A stretch of DNA of 64,000 nt. Origin: Ditylenchus dipsaci. Lineage: Eukaryota; Nematoda; Chromadorea; Rhabditida; Anguinidae. The stretch spans positions 558,001 to 622,000 of the forward strand of contig SADC01001331.1 of NCBI GenBank assembly GCA_004194705.1, in the 5' to 3' direction. The notes beneath the pieces were generated by a model that was not told where the DNA came from, ran no database searches, and was given only the letters and a program-made list of their open reading frames with translations. Shown here piece by piece: positions 33,237 through 43,841 of this stretch (position 1 is its first letter; each line of letters opens with the position of its first letter). The position numbers and the translations under genes were made by a program.

Positions 33237-33845
33237 TAGGATTGTCGATTACTCGAGATTTTCGAGTACTCGACTCGATACTCGAAATTTTTGAGTACTC
33301 GCATTGACTCGAAATTTGAAATTTCCGAGAAGGTTTTGAGTGCTTGACACAAAATTTTATTACTCACATTGTATTACTTATACAAAATTCATTTAAAGAA
33401 ACTTCGGTCTATAAATATTTACGTGTATATATTTTCTATTTATATTTTCTATTCTATATTGTTTTATTTTGGTTTTATGGTAATCGTGAATAAGGTGATC
33501 ATGTTTTGTGATGGGTAGGTGATCACATAAGCTAGGTGATCCATAAGGTGATCACTGTTATCACCATGATCACCATAATCATTATATAAACATAACCGGA
33601 ACTCCAAATTTTCGAGTTTTCGAGTCTAAAACTCGAAATCGAGGCCTCGAAACTCGAAAAATGACTAGAAATTTTTTTTCGATGCCTCGAAACTCGAAAG
33701 AAAGACTCGAATTTTTTTCGAGGCCTCGGGACTCGAAAAAGGACTCGACATTTTTTTTCGAGGCCTCGAGAAAAAAACTCGAAACTCGAAAATTTTCGAG
33801 TTTCGAGTCCAAACTCGAAATCGAGGCTTCGACTCGACAACCCTA
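33237..33845. mobile_element. hAT-like MITE with 'ctcgaaa' arrays
   Basis: The ends are 'taggattgtcgattactcga' and the complement of 'tagggttgtcgagtcgaagc'. Both sides carry dense 'ctcgaaa/tttcgag' units. The flanking 8-mers (atcaaatg and gtcgcagg) do not match convincingly, so class assignment rests on the TAGGGTTG-type end shared with the verified hAT MITEs. Confidence 0.7.
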
Positions 33846-34008
33846 GTCGCAGGTCTAAAATTTTCAAACTCAATTCACAAACTAAAACATATAATATATA
33901 GAGTAGTAAAGTTCTGCACCAGAAGCTACCAGTCTCAGGGTCAAGGCTTGGCGTGTTAATTGAGTATCATTTAGATAAATATTACTTTTTTTTGTAAAAG
34001 CTCAATTC

Positions 34009-35657
34009 TAGGGTTGTCAAACGTTCAAAATTTTCGAACGTTCGATTCGACGAACATTCGAAGTTTGAAATTTTCGAACGTTCGGTTCGATTCGAAGTTC
34101 GAGTTCGAAATTTTCGAACGTTCGGTTCGATTCGAAGTTCGAGTTCGAAATTTTCGAACGTTCGGTTCGATTCGAAGTTCGAGTTCGAAAATTTTCGAAC
34201 GTTTGATTCGAAGTTTGAATCATACACTTTTCACATGTTCGATTTATAAAGTTCTGATTATATAAAATTCAAGCTTCGAATCTGACATTTATTCCATGCT
34301 AGTTTTTATGATTCTGTAAATGTTCTTGATGCTTTTAGTTTAACAGTTATGCCGAGCGACGTTTGGGCAACTTTTGTAAAAAAGGTCAACAAGGCAGTTT
34401 GCAATTGTGGTGCTGAATATTCGCTTGGAAAAAGTGGAGCCACAACAAATCTATCTTCTCATCTACTAATGAACTAACGAATTGCTTAACAATGGAGAAG
34501 TGGAATTAGCTGCTTTCTTAGATCCATGACTGTGTTTCAGGTAGTTCAACACATAAAATTTTGGATCGAAAGTTTTATCAAAATTATTTCAAGACAATCG
34601 GTTTACTCAAGAAACAAATGGGCATTAATTAAAGAAAAAGTACTCGAGCTGTTAGTGAAATCTTTCCCAGGTATGTGCTTGAAATAAATGACATAAATTA
34701 ATATCGAATTTCAGGAGGAAGTGAAGAGGGCCAGGCAGATGAGAGAAAGAGATCAAGAAACCGTGGAAAGTGGGATGAAGAAGAAGAGGATTTTGATAGA
34801 CTGGATCTTTCTAGTGCGGACAGATTCAAGGTTTGTCTTGGGCAGCAATTTATCACAAAAACCTTTCTTTCAAAGAATGAAGTCGACCGTTATCTGAATG
34901 AGCCAAAGCTGCCAACGCCAAACCCGGATTATCATGGCCATGATGACATATTTAAATGGTGGCAGAAGAATTCTCCAAAATTTCCTCATCTCGCAATTCT
35001 GGCTCGTAAATACTTGTCCATTTTGTTATCCAGCGTTGCATCAGAAAGGTGTTTTTCCAAAGCTTCTCTTCTCTTCGCTAACTCTCTTCGATCCCGTTTA
35101 ACAAATATGCTACAGCCAACCTTCTTCACATCAAAACCGGGCTGGCGGATTCAGTACTAGAGGATGCCAGAAGCAAGAATACTGAAGAACCGGAAGAAAT
35201 CATCAATATTTCAATGGAAAATTCCGTAGATGTCGAAGAATTTTGATTTATTTGGTTGTTATAGTTTAATAAAGGTCACGAATTATGACTACAATTATAA
35301 AAATATCTGGTAAAAAGTTCTAAATTTCCCTAATTACACGTTCGATTCGAATTCAAGAATTTTGAATCGAACGTTTGGTTCGAAGTTTGAATTCGAAAAT
35401 TTTCGAATCGAACGTTTGGTTCGAAGCATGAATTCGAAAATTTTCGAATCGAACGTTCGCTTCAAAGTTTGAATTCGAAATTTTCGAATCGAACGTTTGG
35501 TTCGAAGTTCGAGTTTGAAATTTTCGAATCGAAAGTTTGGTTCGAAGTTCGGGTTCGAAAATTTTCGAACGAACGTTCGGTTCGAAGTCGAACGTTCAAA
35601 AAAATCTCGAACATTTGACTCGAAGTTCGAAATCGAACGTTCAATTCGACAACCCTA
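34009..35657. mobile_element. hAT deletion derivative with exact 8-bp target duplication
   Basis: The termini 'tagggttgtcaaacgttc' and the complement ending '..gacaaccct a' are flanked by an exact ctcaattc duplication (34001-34008 and 35658-35665). Subterminal arrays of 'ttcgaacgttcggttcga' units occupy 34020-34215 and, inverted, 35340-35650. The middle encodes the two ends of a hAT transposase (34349-35246). Confidence 0.92.
34349..35246 (+). pseudogene. hAT transposase ends: BED finger and C-terminal dimerisation region
   Basis: The 5' ORF (34349-34474) encodes MPSDVWATFVKKVNKAV and then CNCGAEYSLGKSGATTNLSSH, a BED-type finger of hAT transposases. The 3' part (34713-35246) carries the conserved C-terminal region: EVDRYLNEP, then WWQKNSPKFPHLAILARKYL and SSVASERCFSKASLLF, which match the hAT dimerisation block. 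The several hundred residues of the RNase H-like core that normally lie between are missing, replaced by about 240 bp of degenerate sequence. Near 35098 the frame has to change by one base to read the tail NKYATANLLHIKTGL to the stop at 35246. It cannot encode an active transposase but retains the DNA-binding and pairing parts. Confidence 0.82.
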
Positions 35658-35665
35658 CTCAATTC

Positions 35666-36598
35666 ACAGACAAAAGTACCGGCGCCGGTTTCGGCGCCCG
35701 TATTATAGCCTGGCGCCATGTGCCGAAATTTCAAAATAAACTGGTGCCGGCTAATTTCCCCCTGGCGCCCCGGCGCCGGGCTCTATTTTTCGAAACGTAC
35801 AAGTATGGCTGTGAGAAAGCCTTTAGTGCACAATGTGAAACACAAAGTAAATTTTTTCATCCTTTGGACCCGAAAGGCATTCAAATTTACAGGCAAAGAA
35901 GCATTAGCTGGAGGACGCAATAATATTACGAGCGTAGTTTTGAATGTTCAGGAAAAAGTGAAATTCTATTTTTTGTGAATATTCACAAACTTTGCACTCT
36001 TAAAGGAGGGGAAAAGCCATTTAGGTTCGAAAAAGTGGCCTCGGTGGCGCAGTGCATAAGCTTTTGTGTTTTTTTGGCACAAAATGGTGTGCAGGTTCGA
36101 TCCCACGCGGTGGCATGCTATTTTCTTTTGGCCAGTTTTAGAGATAATTAGACTTTTTTGATGCCAGCTTCGGAATTAGCGACCCAATTACCCCTAAGAC
36201 TGATCAGGCAAGCCAAAAAAAGTGAAGTACACGAACGGGGGATGGAACCTGCGCACCTTTTTACGTATAGTTTTACGTATATTCCCTTTACGTATAGAGT
36301 CTCTTTTTGCCCATCTCCAGTGACCAAAACGGGGTAGAATACCTTAATACAAGGAAATTTACCTTGGTCCCCCAGGGCAAAAAGTCACATTTTGGTCAAA
36401 AAAAATTTTCAAAAAATCCATTTTTGTGTGGAAAAGTGTCAGAAAATAACTTTCTTATCGTTTTGAGTAGAGCTAGAAACGGGATTGGTTTTGGAGATCG
36501 TGTCAGCCAATATTTTGATTAGTTTTAAAAATTCTGTTTTGACCAGTCTATTCAGCGTGAAAAAAGAGGCCCGGGATTTGGTCAGAGCGTGACCATTA
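35666..36598. other. Gene-free stretch with GC-rich 'ccggcgcc' units
   Basis: Repeats of a 'ggcgccgg' palindrome lie at 35680-35785. Nothing else codes here. A tRNA-like sequence lies at 36040-36118, and from about 36420 a palindrome arm begins. Confidence 0.45.
36040..36118 (+). ncRNA. tRNA-like sequence, probable SINE head or tRNA pseudogene
   Basis: The sequence contains an A-box-like 'tggcgcagtgcataagc' and a B-box-like 'ggttcgatccc' at normal spacing, with 'ggcctcgg' and 'cggtggc' as weakly matching acceptor arms. The anticodon region is AT-rich and cannot form a proper arm. A pol III-derived repeat or tRNA pseudogene is more likely than a functional tRNA. Confidence 0.4.
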
Positions 36599-37500
36599 CA
36601 GTCGAACCTCCCATTAACATACTCCCCAATTAACATACGCTCTCCTATTAACATACGGCTGGCTAAGCTTTGGTTGGTTTCTTCGAAGATGACCTCCCCC
36701 ATTAACATACACTCCCATTAACATACACCTCTCATTAACATACGGCCAGACTCGGTCCCGTTCTAACAATTGGCTCTCCCATTAACATACAGTCGATCCT
36801 TTTTTTCGAATTTTTCGAATTAACCCCTGTTTCTACAAAAACAATTTTAAAAATTTCATTTTTTTTATGAAAATTTCGAAAAGCTTGGAGGATCAAGGCA
36901 AAGTTTTTTAATTTTTATAAAAAAATTGCCTTGGTCCTTCAAGCTGTTCTAAATTTGATATATAAAATTGCCTTAGTCTCGCAAGCAGCTTTAACTGAGG
37001 GGTGTGTTTCGAAATAAACTGGAAGTGTGTTCCGTAATTGACTGTATGTGTGTCCCGAAATGTGGCCATAAAATTAAACGGACTCTCCTATCAACATACG
37101 CTGAGCTAAATTATGGAATCTGGCTCTCTCATTAACATACGGCGAGTCCCGGTCCAAGGGTGTATGTTAATGGGAGTTTTGACTGTACGTAAATTGTTTC
37201 AGTGACTAAAACGCGACGCCAAAAATCGCCAAGGTTTTTTTTTCTGGAGTGGCAGAAAAAATCTTGGCGATTCTTGGCGTCGCATTTTAGTCATTGAAAA
37301 CATTTACTTCATGGTCATGCTCTGACCAAATCCCGGGCCTCTTTTTTCACGCTGGATAGAATGGTCAAAACAGAATTTTTAAACTAATCAAAATATTGGC
37401 TGACACGATCTCCCAAAACCAACCCCGTTGTAATCCCATTTCCAGCTCTAGTTTTGAGCAAGAAAAAGTTACTTAGGAGTCGTTTCACCATGATTTTCAA
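36420..37500. mobile_element. Palindromic element split by a pogo-like MITE
   Basis: The arms 36455-36596 and 37310-37450 are inverted copies, for example 'gaggcccgggatttggtcag' on the left. A second inverted pair flanks 37200-37290 around 'gacgccaaaaatcgccaagg'. The MITE 36599-37185 is inserted at a TA next to the left arm. Confidence 0.65.
36599..37185. mobile_element. 587-bp pogo-like MITE with 'cattaacatac' arrays
   Basis: The ends 'cagtcgaacctcccattaac' and '..gttaatgggagttttgactg' are flanked by TA (36597-36598 and 37186-37187). Units of 'tcccattaacatac' repeat at least eight times on the left and again on the right. Non-coding. Confidence 0.82.
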
Positions 37501-37501
37501 A

Positions 37502-37692
37502 TACCGTATTTCCTATACCTTAATACAGGGTAATTTACCTTGGTCCCGTAATTTACCTTGGTGTTAGATTTTTGAAATCCCTCGCAGGCACTTTTTAGAC
37601 AGCTCGAACAGTAAATGAAAACAGGATTTTCAGACCACTTGAAGTTAGGGGGGCGGCAATTAGAGGGGGCGGCAATTCGAGGAAATACGGTA
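37502..37692. mobile_element. Short MITE with 'taccgtatttcct' termini
   Basis: It starts 'taccgtatttcctatacctt' and ends '..ttcgaggaaatacggta'. Inside are 'aatttaccttggtcc' duplicates. It shares its terminus with the 10677-10923 palindrome. Confidence 0.6.
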
Positions 37693-38636
37693 AGTGAAAA
37701 TGCGAAACCGGACAAGCTTTTGAAATTCATAAAAGCAGTAATTCAAGGCAAATAGCTATATGTTCCTGGAAGTTGTTCTCATACATTTTGTAGAGCAACT
37801 CATTGGCTACATTTTTAGTGCAAATAAACCACATTTTGCTCTGCCGCGAAAAAATATTCCTATGTAATTTGATCGGACATCACTTTTTGGCCGGACAAAA
37901 AATCCGGACAAATGCTAAAGTAAAGACAAAATTTTAAAATACTTCATAGCATATGCTTTTCCTGGTTTCATTTGTAAGCCCTGTTCCTTAGCTACAATTT
38001 GGTAGGTCAAACTTTTTTTTCGGATTATCGGGCAAAAAGTTATGACTACCAACAAAAAGGTATCCATTTCTAGTCAAAATTAAGGAAAATGAGGCGCTAG
38101 TAGCGAATACCACGAATACCGCGAATATCAGGTGAAAAACACGTTTTTTATACATAAAAGGTGATAAAGCATAATTTAAGGGTTCTGTCTTCTTTTTAAA
38201 GTGGGCTGAAAGCTGTTAAGGAGATAGTCTTGACACGAAATAACTAATCCAAGTTTTGTGTTCTTCAAATGTGACAACACAAGGTTGCGAAATGGACAAA
38301 CTTGTGAAGAATTAAAAGTTGGGCGCTACTATAGTATACCCCCCCCCCAAAATCCGACCTTTTAAAATTGCTGTAACTACCTTTGCAAACAACAAGTTTA
38401 GGCTTAGCCCTTAGGCTTGGGGTAGGCCAGCGTACGGAAGTCGTGACTAATAAAGAGTTTGCGCACATTTTCCGGGTCTGGGACATAAATTTGGGTACCT
38501 TTTACTGAAGTAAAAAAGGTGAAATTCGTTGGGGGGGGGGCACAGGGGCTTAAAAATTCAAAAACATGATCACTTTAAAAACAACAAAAGGCCAAGATAT
38601 TTCGAAAAAGAATTTCATGAAAATGCTTTATTTATT
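37693..38636. other. Repeat fragments, no gene
   Basis: 37980-38095 is a partial second copy of the Tc1-like element at 4490-6042, and 38326-38545 is a partial third copy of the 243-bp hAT MITE. No gene is supported. Confidence 0.5.
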
Positions 38637-39157
38637 TTAATAAAGAGTTGATATTTGCAGGAAGTATTCTTCTGGAATCTCCAATTCACCTGAACGGATG
38701 GAATTCACGATGTCATAAAGGTGCTAGCGACCAACAGTGCAGCTAACTGACTGAGCAGTACCTAAAGAGCAAAAGATTACGAGCTCTTAAAGAAATAAAA
38801 GAAATCAACATATCGAAAATCTCCTTAACGGTTCCTTCAAGCTTCCTGGCCATGGATCGAGGACGCATCGGTCTGGCAATATTGGTAATTTGCTCCACCG
38901 AAAGGTTTCCAGCGAGCTTAACTAAAAATAGAAGAGCATTTGTTGGTAAAAGCGCATAGTGTTCGTACCATTCTTGACTTTCTTTCTGTCTGTTGGCGGT
39001 TCTTTCAACACCTTAACTATGAGAGAGAGGCGACAGACGGCACGACATCGATCTTAGCAACACGGTTCTAGATAGTCAACTTGCAAGTCACTTTCAGACC
39101 CTTCCAGTCAGCTGTGGCTTTAGCGATGTCTTCACCAGTCTTGCACCATTGAATCAC
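38637..39157 (-). pseudogene. RPL12: Ribosomal protein uL11 (RPL12) pseudogene that keeps introns
   Basis: Minus-strand segments match eukaryotic RPL12 in order: GEDIAKATADWKGLKVTCKL, then NRVAKIDVVPSVASL, KVLKEPPTDRKKVKN, KLAGNLSVEQITNIARPM, RPRSMARKLEGTVKEIF, GTAQSV and YDIVNSIRSGELE. RPL12 binds the large-subunit rRNA at the GTPase centre. Here a TAG replaces the glutamine after KLTI, a one-base shift separates VASL from KVLKEPP near 39005, and a second in-frame TAG precedes HLYDI. The N-terminal segment with the expected GPLGLSPKKVG block is not present upstream. The matching blocks are separated by intron-like sequence with usable splice sites (for example near 38766-38822), so this is a duplicated and decayed gene copy, not a processed pseudogene. 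Confidence 0.85.
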
Positions 39158-39989
39158 CTGAAAATACAAAAAAAAATATTGGACAACATAAACGACGGAA
39201 AAGATGCAAAACCACGGTGTTTTCCGTACAAGTTATTTACCAAAAGCTTACGGAGACGAATTTTCCCATGCTTAGTTTGCTCACTTGCCCTCTTCTTAGC
39301 TTGTCTCTGCTTTTCTACTGGCTGACTAAGCGCTTTCCTTGCTTGAACTTGCTACTTTTCAACCAATCGACATGGCATTGCCGGTTCCAGAACTTCTTGC
39401 CACTGCTCGTGACTTGAACTGCGAGTCTTCATCAGATCTGAAAATTATACTAAATTTGATTCCATCAAAAAACAAAAAAAAGCGTTGATTTTAAGAAGTT
39501 CTATACACGAAAAGAAAGCCCGTAACCTCCTCTATCTAAATGACCAGACCAAATTTTTTAAGATAGAATTTAAAAAACTAGAAACCATGTTGAGCAAACA
39601 AGTGGCATCCGGCAAATATTTGCCGAATAACGCCAAGGATTTTTGCGCAATTCGAACATGCGCAATATGAATTTGCGCAATCGTCGGCTGCCCAATATGG
39701 TGGTGTCAAACCTTCTCGAGCTTGACAACCTAAAAATTGTTTGAATTGTTTGATCAAGAAATCTATTGTGGTTGCTGAATTTCTCATGTTTCATAACCGA
39801 GTAATGGCTCGTTCGAAAGCTACATTCAAGGCAAATCTAATCCGATAATATTTACCAGTAAAACATTTAACATTCATTGACCACCGGTAGAAAACATCAA
39901 CCCATAGAAAATCAAGCCAATTTTAAAATTTTTGATTTGGCGCGAAAATTCGAAAGTGATTATGTTTTTGAATGGCTCAAATTGTTTTA
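39158..39989. other. Unassigned sequence 5' of the RPL12 pseudogene
   Basis: On the minus strand, 39230-39430 can be read as a lysine- and arginine-rich segment (KQRQAKKRA, KHGKIRLRK) interrupted by stops. It might be a decayed fragment of another basic protein, but I could not match it. 39480-39980 holds nothing recognisable. Confidence 0.35.
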
Positions 39990-40289
39990 GGACAATACTT
40001 TTTTCTCCGCCTAATTCACTTTTTTTCCGCCTGAACACTTTTTTCCGCCTAAACACTTTTTTCCGCCTAAAACACTTTTTTCTCCGCCTACTTTACTTCT
40101 TTTTCCGCCTAATTTACTCTTTTTCCGCCTAATTTTGATTCTCGACACGAAATCAACCATTTTTAAAAAATTTTGTGTGAAATTCAGGGGTGGGCGAAGA
40201 CCAGATGGCTGGAGACCCACTCCGGAATGGCCAAAAGGCCAATATTATTGGTTTTTGGGGTTTATCAAAGGATGAGTAAACTTTTTGAG

Positions 40290-40436
40290 AAAAATCGATT
40301 GAGCGGATCAGATTTCGGGTCCGATCGGCTTAATCGCTCAGAATTCCAGGTTTATGGTGGTTTCGAGTGGTTCAGGGTGGAGTTGTGGGCGATTAAGCAG
40401 ATCGGACCCGAAATCTGATCCGCTCAATCGATTTTT
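40290..40436. repeat. Palindrome 'gattgagcggatcaga', copy 1
   Basis: The arm 'gattgagcggatcagatttc' is repeated inverted and ends near 40434. Further copies lie at 40755-40904 and 43512-43700, and one arm at 30260-30310. A 'ggttcagggtgga' segment marks the centre. Confidence 0.65.
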
Positions 40437-40754
40437 CTGGAAAAGTTCACTCCCCCTTTAAGCCTCGTGTTCGATTAGCGGATTTTCCTTTCCCTCTCAC
40501 TCACACTCTTACCTCTCACTCTCACTTTCAGTGTGTGTCCAATTAGCGGACACTTATTTTTACTCTCACTTTCACTCTCACTCTCACTTGCACTCAATTT
40601 TCGTGTGTCTAATTAGCGGAATTTTTAAATATTCGAACCAGCAACCTCTACATCACTCCTTAGAATCGCTCGGAACCACATCCAGAGTGGCCTAAAGGCA
40701 AAAATAACTGGTTTTTTGGGGGTTTACTAAAGGGGGTAAACTTTTTGCGAAAAT

Positions 40755-40904
40755 TCGATTGAGCGGATCAGATTTCGTGTCCGATAGGCTTAATCGCTCA
40801 GAATTCCAGGTTCACGGTGGTTTTGAGTGGTTCAGGGTGGATTAGTGTGGAATTCTGAGCGATTAAGCCTATCGGACCCGAAATCTGATCCGCTCAATCG
40901 AATT
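40755..40904. repeat. Palindrome 'gattgagcggatcaga', copy 2
   Basis: Same unit as at 40290, here flanked by tandem simple repeats of the 'actctcact' type (40495-40600) and by 'gcggatt' segments. Two copies inside one MULE-type MITE suggest internal duplication or repeated insertion at similar sites. Confidence 0.65.
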
Positions 40905-41839
40905 TATAATGAAGAACAATCCAATGAAGAGTGAGAGTGTGAGTGAAGGTGGAAATCCGCTAATTAGACACGAGGCTTTAGTAAACCCCAAAAAACCAAT
41001 AATTCTGGTCTTTTGGCCATTCCCGAGTAGGTAAAACATATTTCTTACAGCGATAGGTAAATTAGGCGGAAAAAAGAGTAAATTAGGCGGAGAAAAAAGT
41101 ATTGTCCATTGTTTTACCCCGCCAAATTACTGATTTACCCCGCCAAATTTGAATTTTGAGCAAAATACTCGTTTACCCCGCCAAATTACGGCTGCCCTAC
41201 GAACGGGTACAACGACCGGGTACACTTTTCTTGTAAAAGTTAAAAAGTATGCTTAAATCACACGTTTGAGTCCGTCCTAACGGGCGCTGGCCTACCCTTG
41301 CCTAAGCCTAAGTCTAAGTGCGCAAAAAAATTAAAAATCGAATAAAATTTTAAAAAATTAACAGGGGAGACCAAGGCAAAATTTGGCGCTGTACCCGGTC
41401 GTTGTACCGGTCATAATGTGTACCCGGTCGTTGGTATACCCCAAATTACTGATTTACCCCGACACATTATTCATAGCTCGCCTACAATGGGATGTCGATG
41501 TGGAAGTCGGATGTCGAAGTAGGTAGTAGTGCTTACAATGGGATGTCGAAGTACGATGTCGAAGTCGGTAGTGAGGTCGGAGTGCTTACAATGGCACTTC
41601 GACATCCTACTTCCGACTTCCTACTTCCGACCTATACATCCGACTTCCGACCTCGCTTAATAAAACAACAGGGGGGGACCAAGGCATTTTTTTTGCCAAA
41701 ATTTCACTTTTGTCCCAGATGTTTCCATATTCATTTACTCAGTTATTTTAGTCACTTTAGCAGTCTGAATTGTTGTACTTTCCATAGTTTATTGAAACTT
41801 TTGCTTCTATCATAAATTTAGTTACTCTCCGGCTAAAAT

Positions 41840-42273
41840 ATGGTGCTTTCACGAATGCAAAAAATTATTTTGATTGGAACTCTTGGGACTGCTTTCTACT
41901 ATCGTCGAAGCAGAATTCAGAAGCGTTCAAGGCAGCATTGGGTTGATCAATACTTCTTTAAGCGTCCGGTTTTTGGCACTTTTCATCATGCAATGCGTGA
42001 CCTCAAGAAGGATCCGGAGAAGTTCTACAATTACTTGCGAATGAACTTGAAGAGATTTAATATGCTTCTAGAAATGGTCAAACCAATGTGAGACATTATT
42101 ATACCTAATTAGCTGCTATCATAAAGCGATGTTCTGATTTTAGGATTACAAAGACCTCTATCCGTACTCCAATCAGCGCTGAAGAAAGACTTTTTGTTAC
42201 ACTTCGCTACCTGGCACATGGACACAGATCTTGCTCTGATCGACTTTGTGCGCGACAATCCGTTACTCTATGA
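41840..42273 (+). pseudogene. HARBI1-like nuclease, N-terminal fragment only
   Basis: Two exons (41840-42087 and 42144-42273) encode about 125 residues with the N-terminal signature of Harbinger nucleases: WVDQYFFKRPVFGTFHH, YNYLRMNLKRFNMLLEMV, then SIRTPISAEERLFVTLRYLA and GHRS. In a full nuclease of about 350 residues this is followed by the helix-turn-helix and DDE catalytic region. Here the frame runs out a few codons later (TGA at 42271-42273), inside the coding sequence of the MADF gene in another frame. The junction lies at about 42218, so an internal deletion probably removed the core and the start of the neighbouring gene. Confidence 0.82.
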
Positions 42274-42910
42274 TCTCTCGCATCACAAATACAAAGATCC
42301 AAAGGAAAAAGGGCGAACGTGGGAGAAGATTCTAGATTATCCAGGTAAAACCCTTAATATTCTCCCTGTTTTTAGTTCTCATGCTTTTTTAGGTGGAAAG
42401 GCAGCTGCTCAACGTCGATTTGCAGCATTAAGTAGCCGGTTCGTTGAAGAGAAGCGAAAATACGTGCCCAGTGGAAGTGATATCCAAGAAGAACAGCAAT
42501 GGGAATATTTCAACGAGATGCAGTTTTTTACGCCATTCACGGAAGACCCAATGTAAGTAAAATTAATGAAATATATTCAAAAATAATAAGTCCTTCGTAG
42601 GCGAGAGTCATCGTTTCCGGCAGAAGAGGTCATTGATGTGGTCGATGAGGATGCGGAGCTCTATGCCAATCTCGTCAATTCTCCGTCTGCCGTTCCAAAG
42701 AGACGCAAGATATCAGGCAATGCTGAGCGTGAATTATCGAATGAAAGATTCCTTTCTGGTCTCGGAGAAATTGTCACAGGCGCTCTGGGATCAAGCAGCA
42801 AAGAAAGTGAGGAGCAACAATTTGGGCGCTTTGTGGGCACCACTCTCAGCAATTTGGACAACAAAGATGTGAAAGATGAAGCGATTTTGGCCATTCAACA
42901 AGTTCTTTAG
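42218..42910 (+). CDS. MADF-BESS DNA-binding protein of the Harbinger element
   Basis: Exons 42218-42344, 42393-42552 and 42601-42910 join in phase to about 198 residues. The MADF domain is clear: LIDFVRDNPLLYDLSHHKY, then TWEKI, RRFAALSSRFVEEKRKY, SGSDIQEEQQWEYFNEM and FFTPF. The C-terminal part has a basic PKRRK stretch and a helix-rich tail FGRFVGTTLSNL...AILAIQQVL resembling a BESS motif. Harbinger elements typically carry a second Myb/MADF-like protein that binds the element ends and helps the nuclease reach DNA. The reading frame is open and splice sites are good, so it may still be expressed even though the nuclease is truncated. The start is the first ATG in frame, overlapping the nuclease fragment. 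Confidence 0.82.
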
Positions 42911-43511
42911 AAGGCAAAGAAGAAGGTTCGCGAAAATATGAGCAGTAATTTTGATGAGTACAAATTTTAGTTTTTGCTGTGTTGAGTGTTATGTTAGTTG
43001 CAATAAATAATATCCAGACTTCGTCAAAACTCATTTAGATTTCGGTTAGGTGCAAAAGAAAAACTAACAATGCATAGATATGCTTTTTAACTTCTGCTAT
43101 AAAAATTGCATTCTGCATGCTAATAAATACTCTAGGACTTCAAAAAAGTGAAATTGGTAATGCGCAGAAAAAACTCCATTGTAAGCACCCTGACTTCACT
43201 ACCGACTTCGACATCCTACTTCCTACCTCCATTGTAAGCACCCTGACCTCACTACCGACTTCGACATTACACTTCGACATCCGACTTCTACATCGTCATC
43301 CCATTGTAAGCGCCCTATCATTTACCCCACCAGTTTGAATTTACCCCACCAAATTCAAATTTTTAGTCAAATATTGCAGTAAATTTTGCGGGAATTTGAA
43401 TTTTTTAGTCAAAAATAACTTGGATCGTGCATCCCGCCCGGAATGGCCGAAAACTCCTGAAAGTTGGTTTTTTGTGGTTTACTAAAGCGGGAGTAAAATT
43501 TTTGAGAAAAT

Positions 43512-43700
43512 TTGATTGAGCGGATCAGACTCGGGTTCGATAGGCTTAACCGCTCAAAATTCCACCCTGAACCATACTCAACCATCTTAAACCTCCCTAA
43601 GCACTGATTTAGGCGATTTAGATAATGGTTTGGATGGTTCAGGGTGGAATTTTGAGCGATTAAGCCTATCGAACTCGAAATCTGATCCGTTCAATCAAAT
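43512..43700. repeat. Palindrome 'gattgagcggatcaga', copy 3
   Basis: Same family as 40290 and 40755. The centre contains 'ccaccctgaaccatactcaa' and its complement. It ends just before a G-run at 43755 upstream of the next gene. Confidence 0.6.
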
Positions 43701-43841
43701 TTTCAAAATTCAACCGTCCGTTTCTCAGCTATATTACAGAAGGGTTTTTTTGGGGGGGGGGGGAGGTTATATTACAGTAGCGCCAAAGTTTGACTGTATC
43801 TTTAATTATTTTCTTGTATTTAGATCTTCTGCGAATCAAGT

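Larger units (their letters stand above)
39990..41107. mobile_element. MULE-type MITE with exact 9-bp target duplication
   Basis: The ends 'ggacaatacttttttctccg' and the exact complement '..agaaaaaagtattgtcc' are flanked by attgtttta on both sides (39981-39989 and 41108-41116). Subterminal 'tttttccgcctaa' units form an array at 40000-40135 and an inverted array at 41055-41100. Inside are two copies of a separate palindrome (40290-40436 and 40755-40904). A 9-bp duplication is the Mutator hallmark. Non-coding. Confidence 0.88.
41474..43317. mobile_element. PIF/Harbinger-type element, 3-bp duplication TCA
   Basis: The inverted ends 'tagctcgcctacaatgggat' and the complement of 'tagggcgcttacaatgggat' are flanked by TCA (41471-41473 and 43318-43320). 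Subterminal units 'gatgtcgaagtcgg' and 'tgcttacaatgg' repeat on both sides (41480-41660 and 43185-43315). It carries the start of a HARBI1-like nuclease and a MADF-BESS gene in one direction. It is inserted in a repeat with 'tttaccccgccaaatt' units visible on both flanks. Confidence 0.9.

Noticed and set aside
33532..34265. Open frames rich in SFEF/RKFSS or FENFELEL peptides on both strands
   Set aside because: They follow from the 'ctcgaaa' and 'ttcgaacg' arrays of the two hAT elements and are open on several frames at once.
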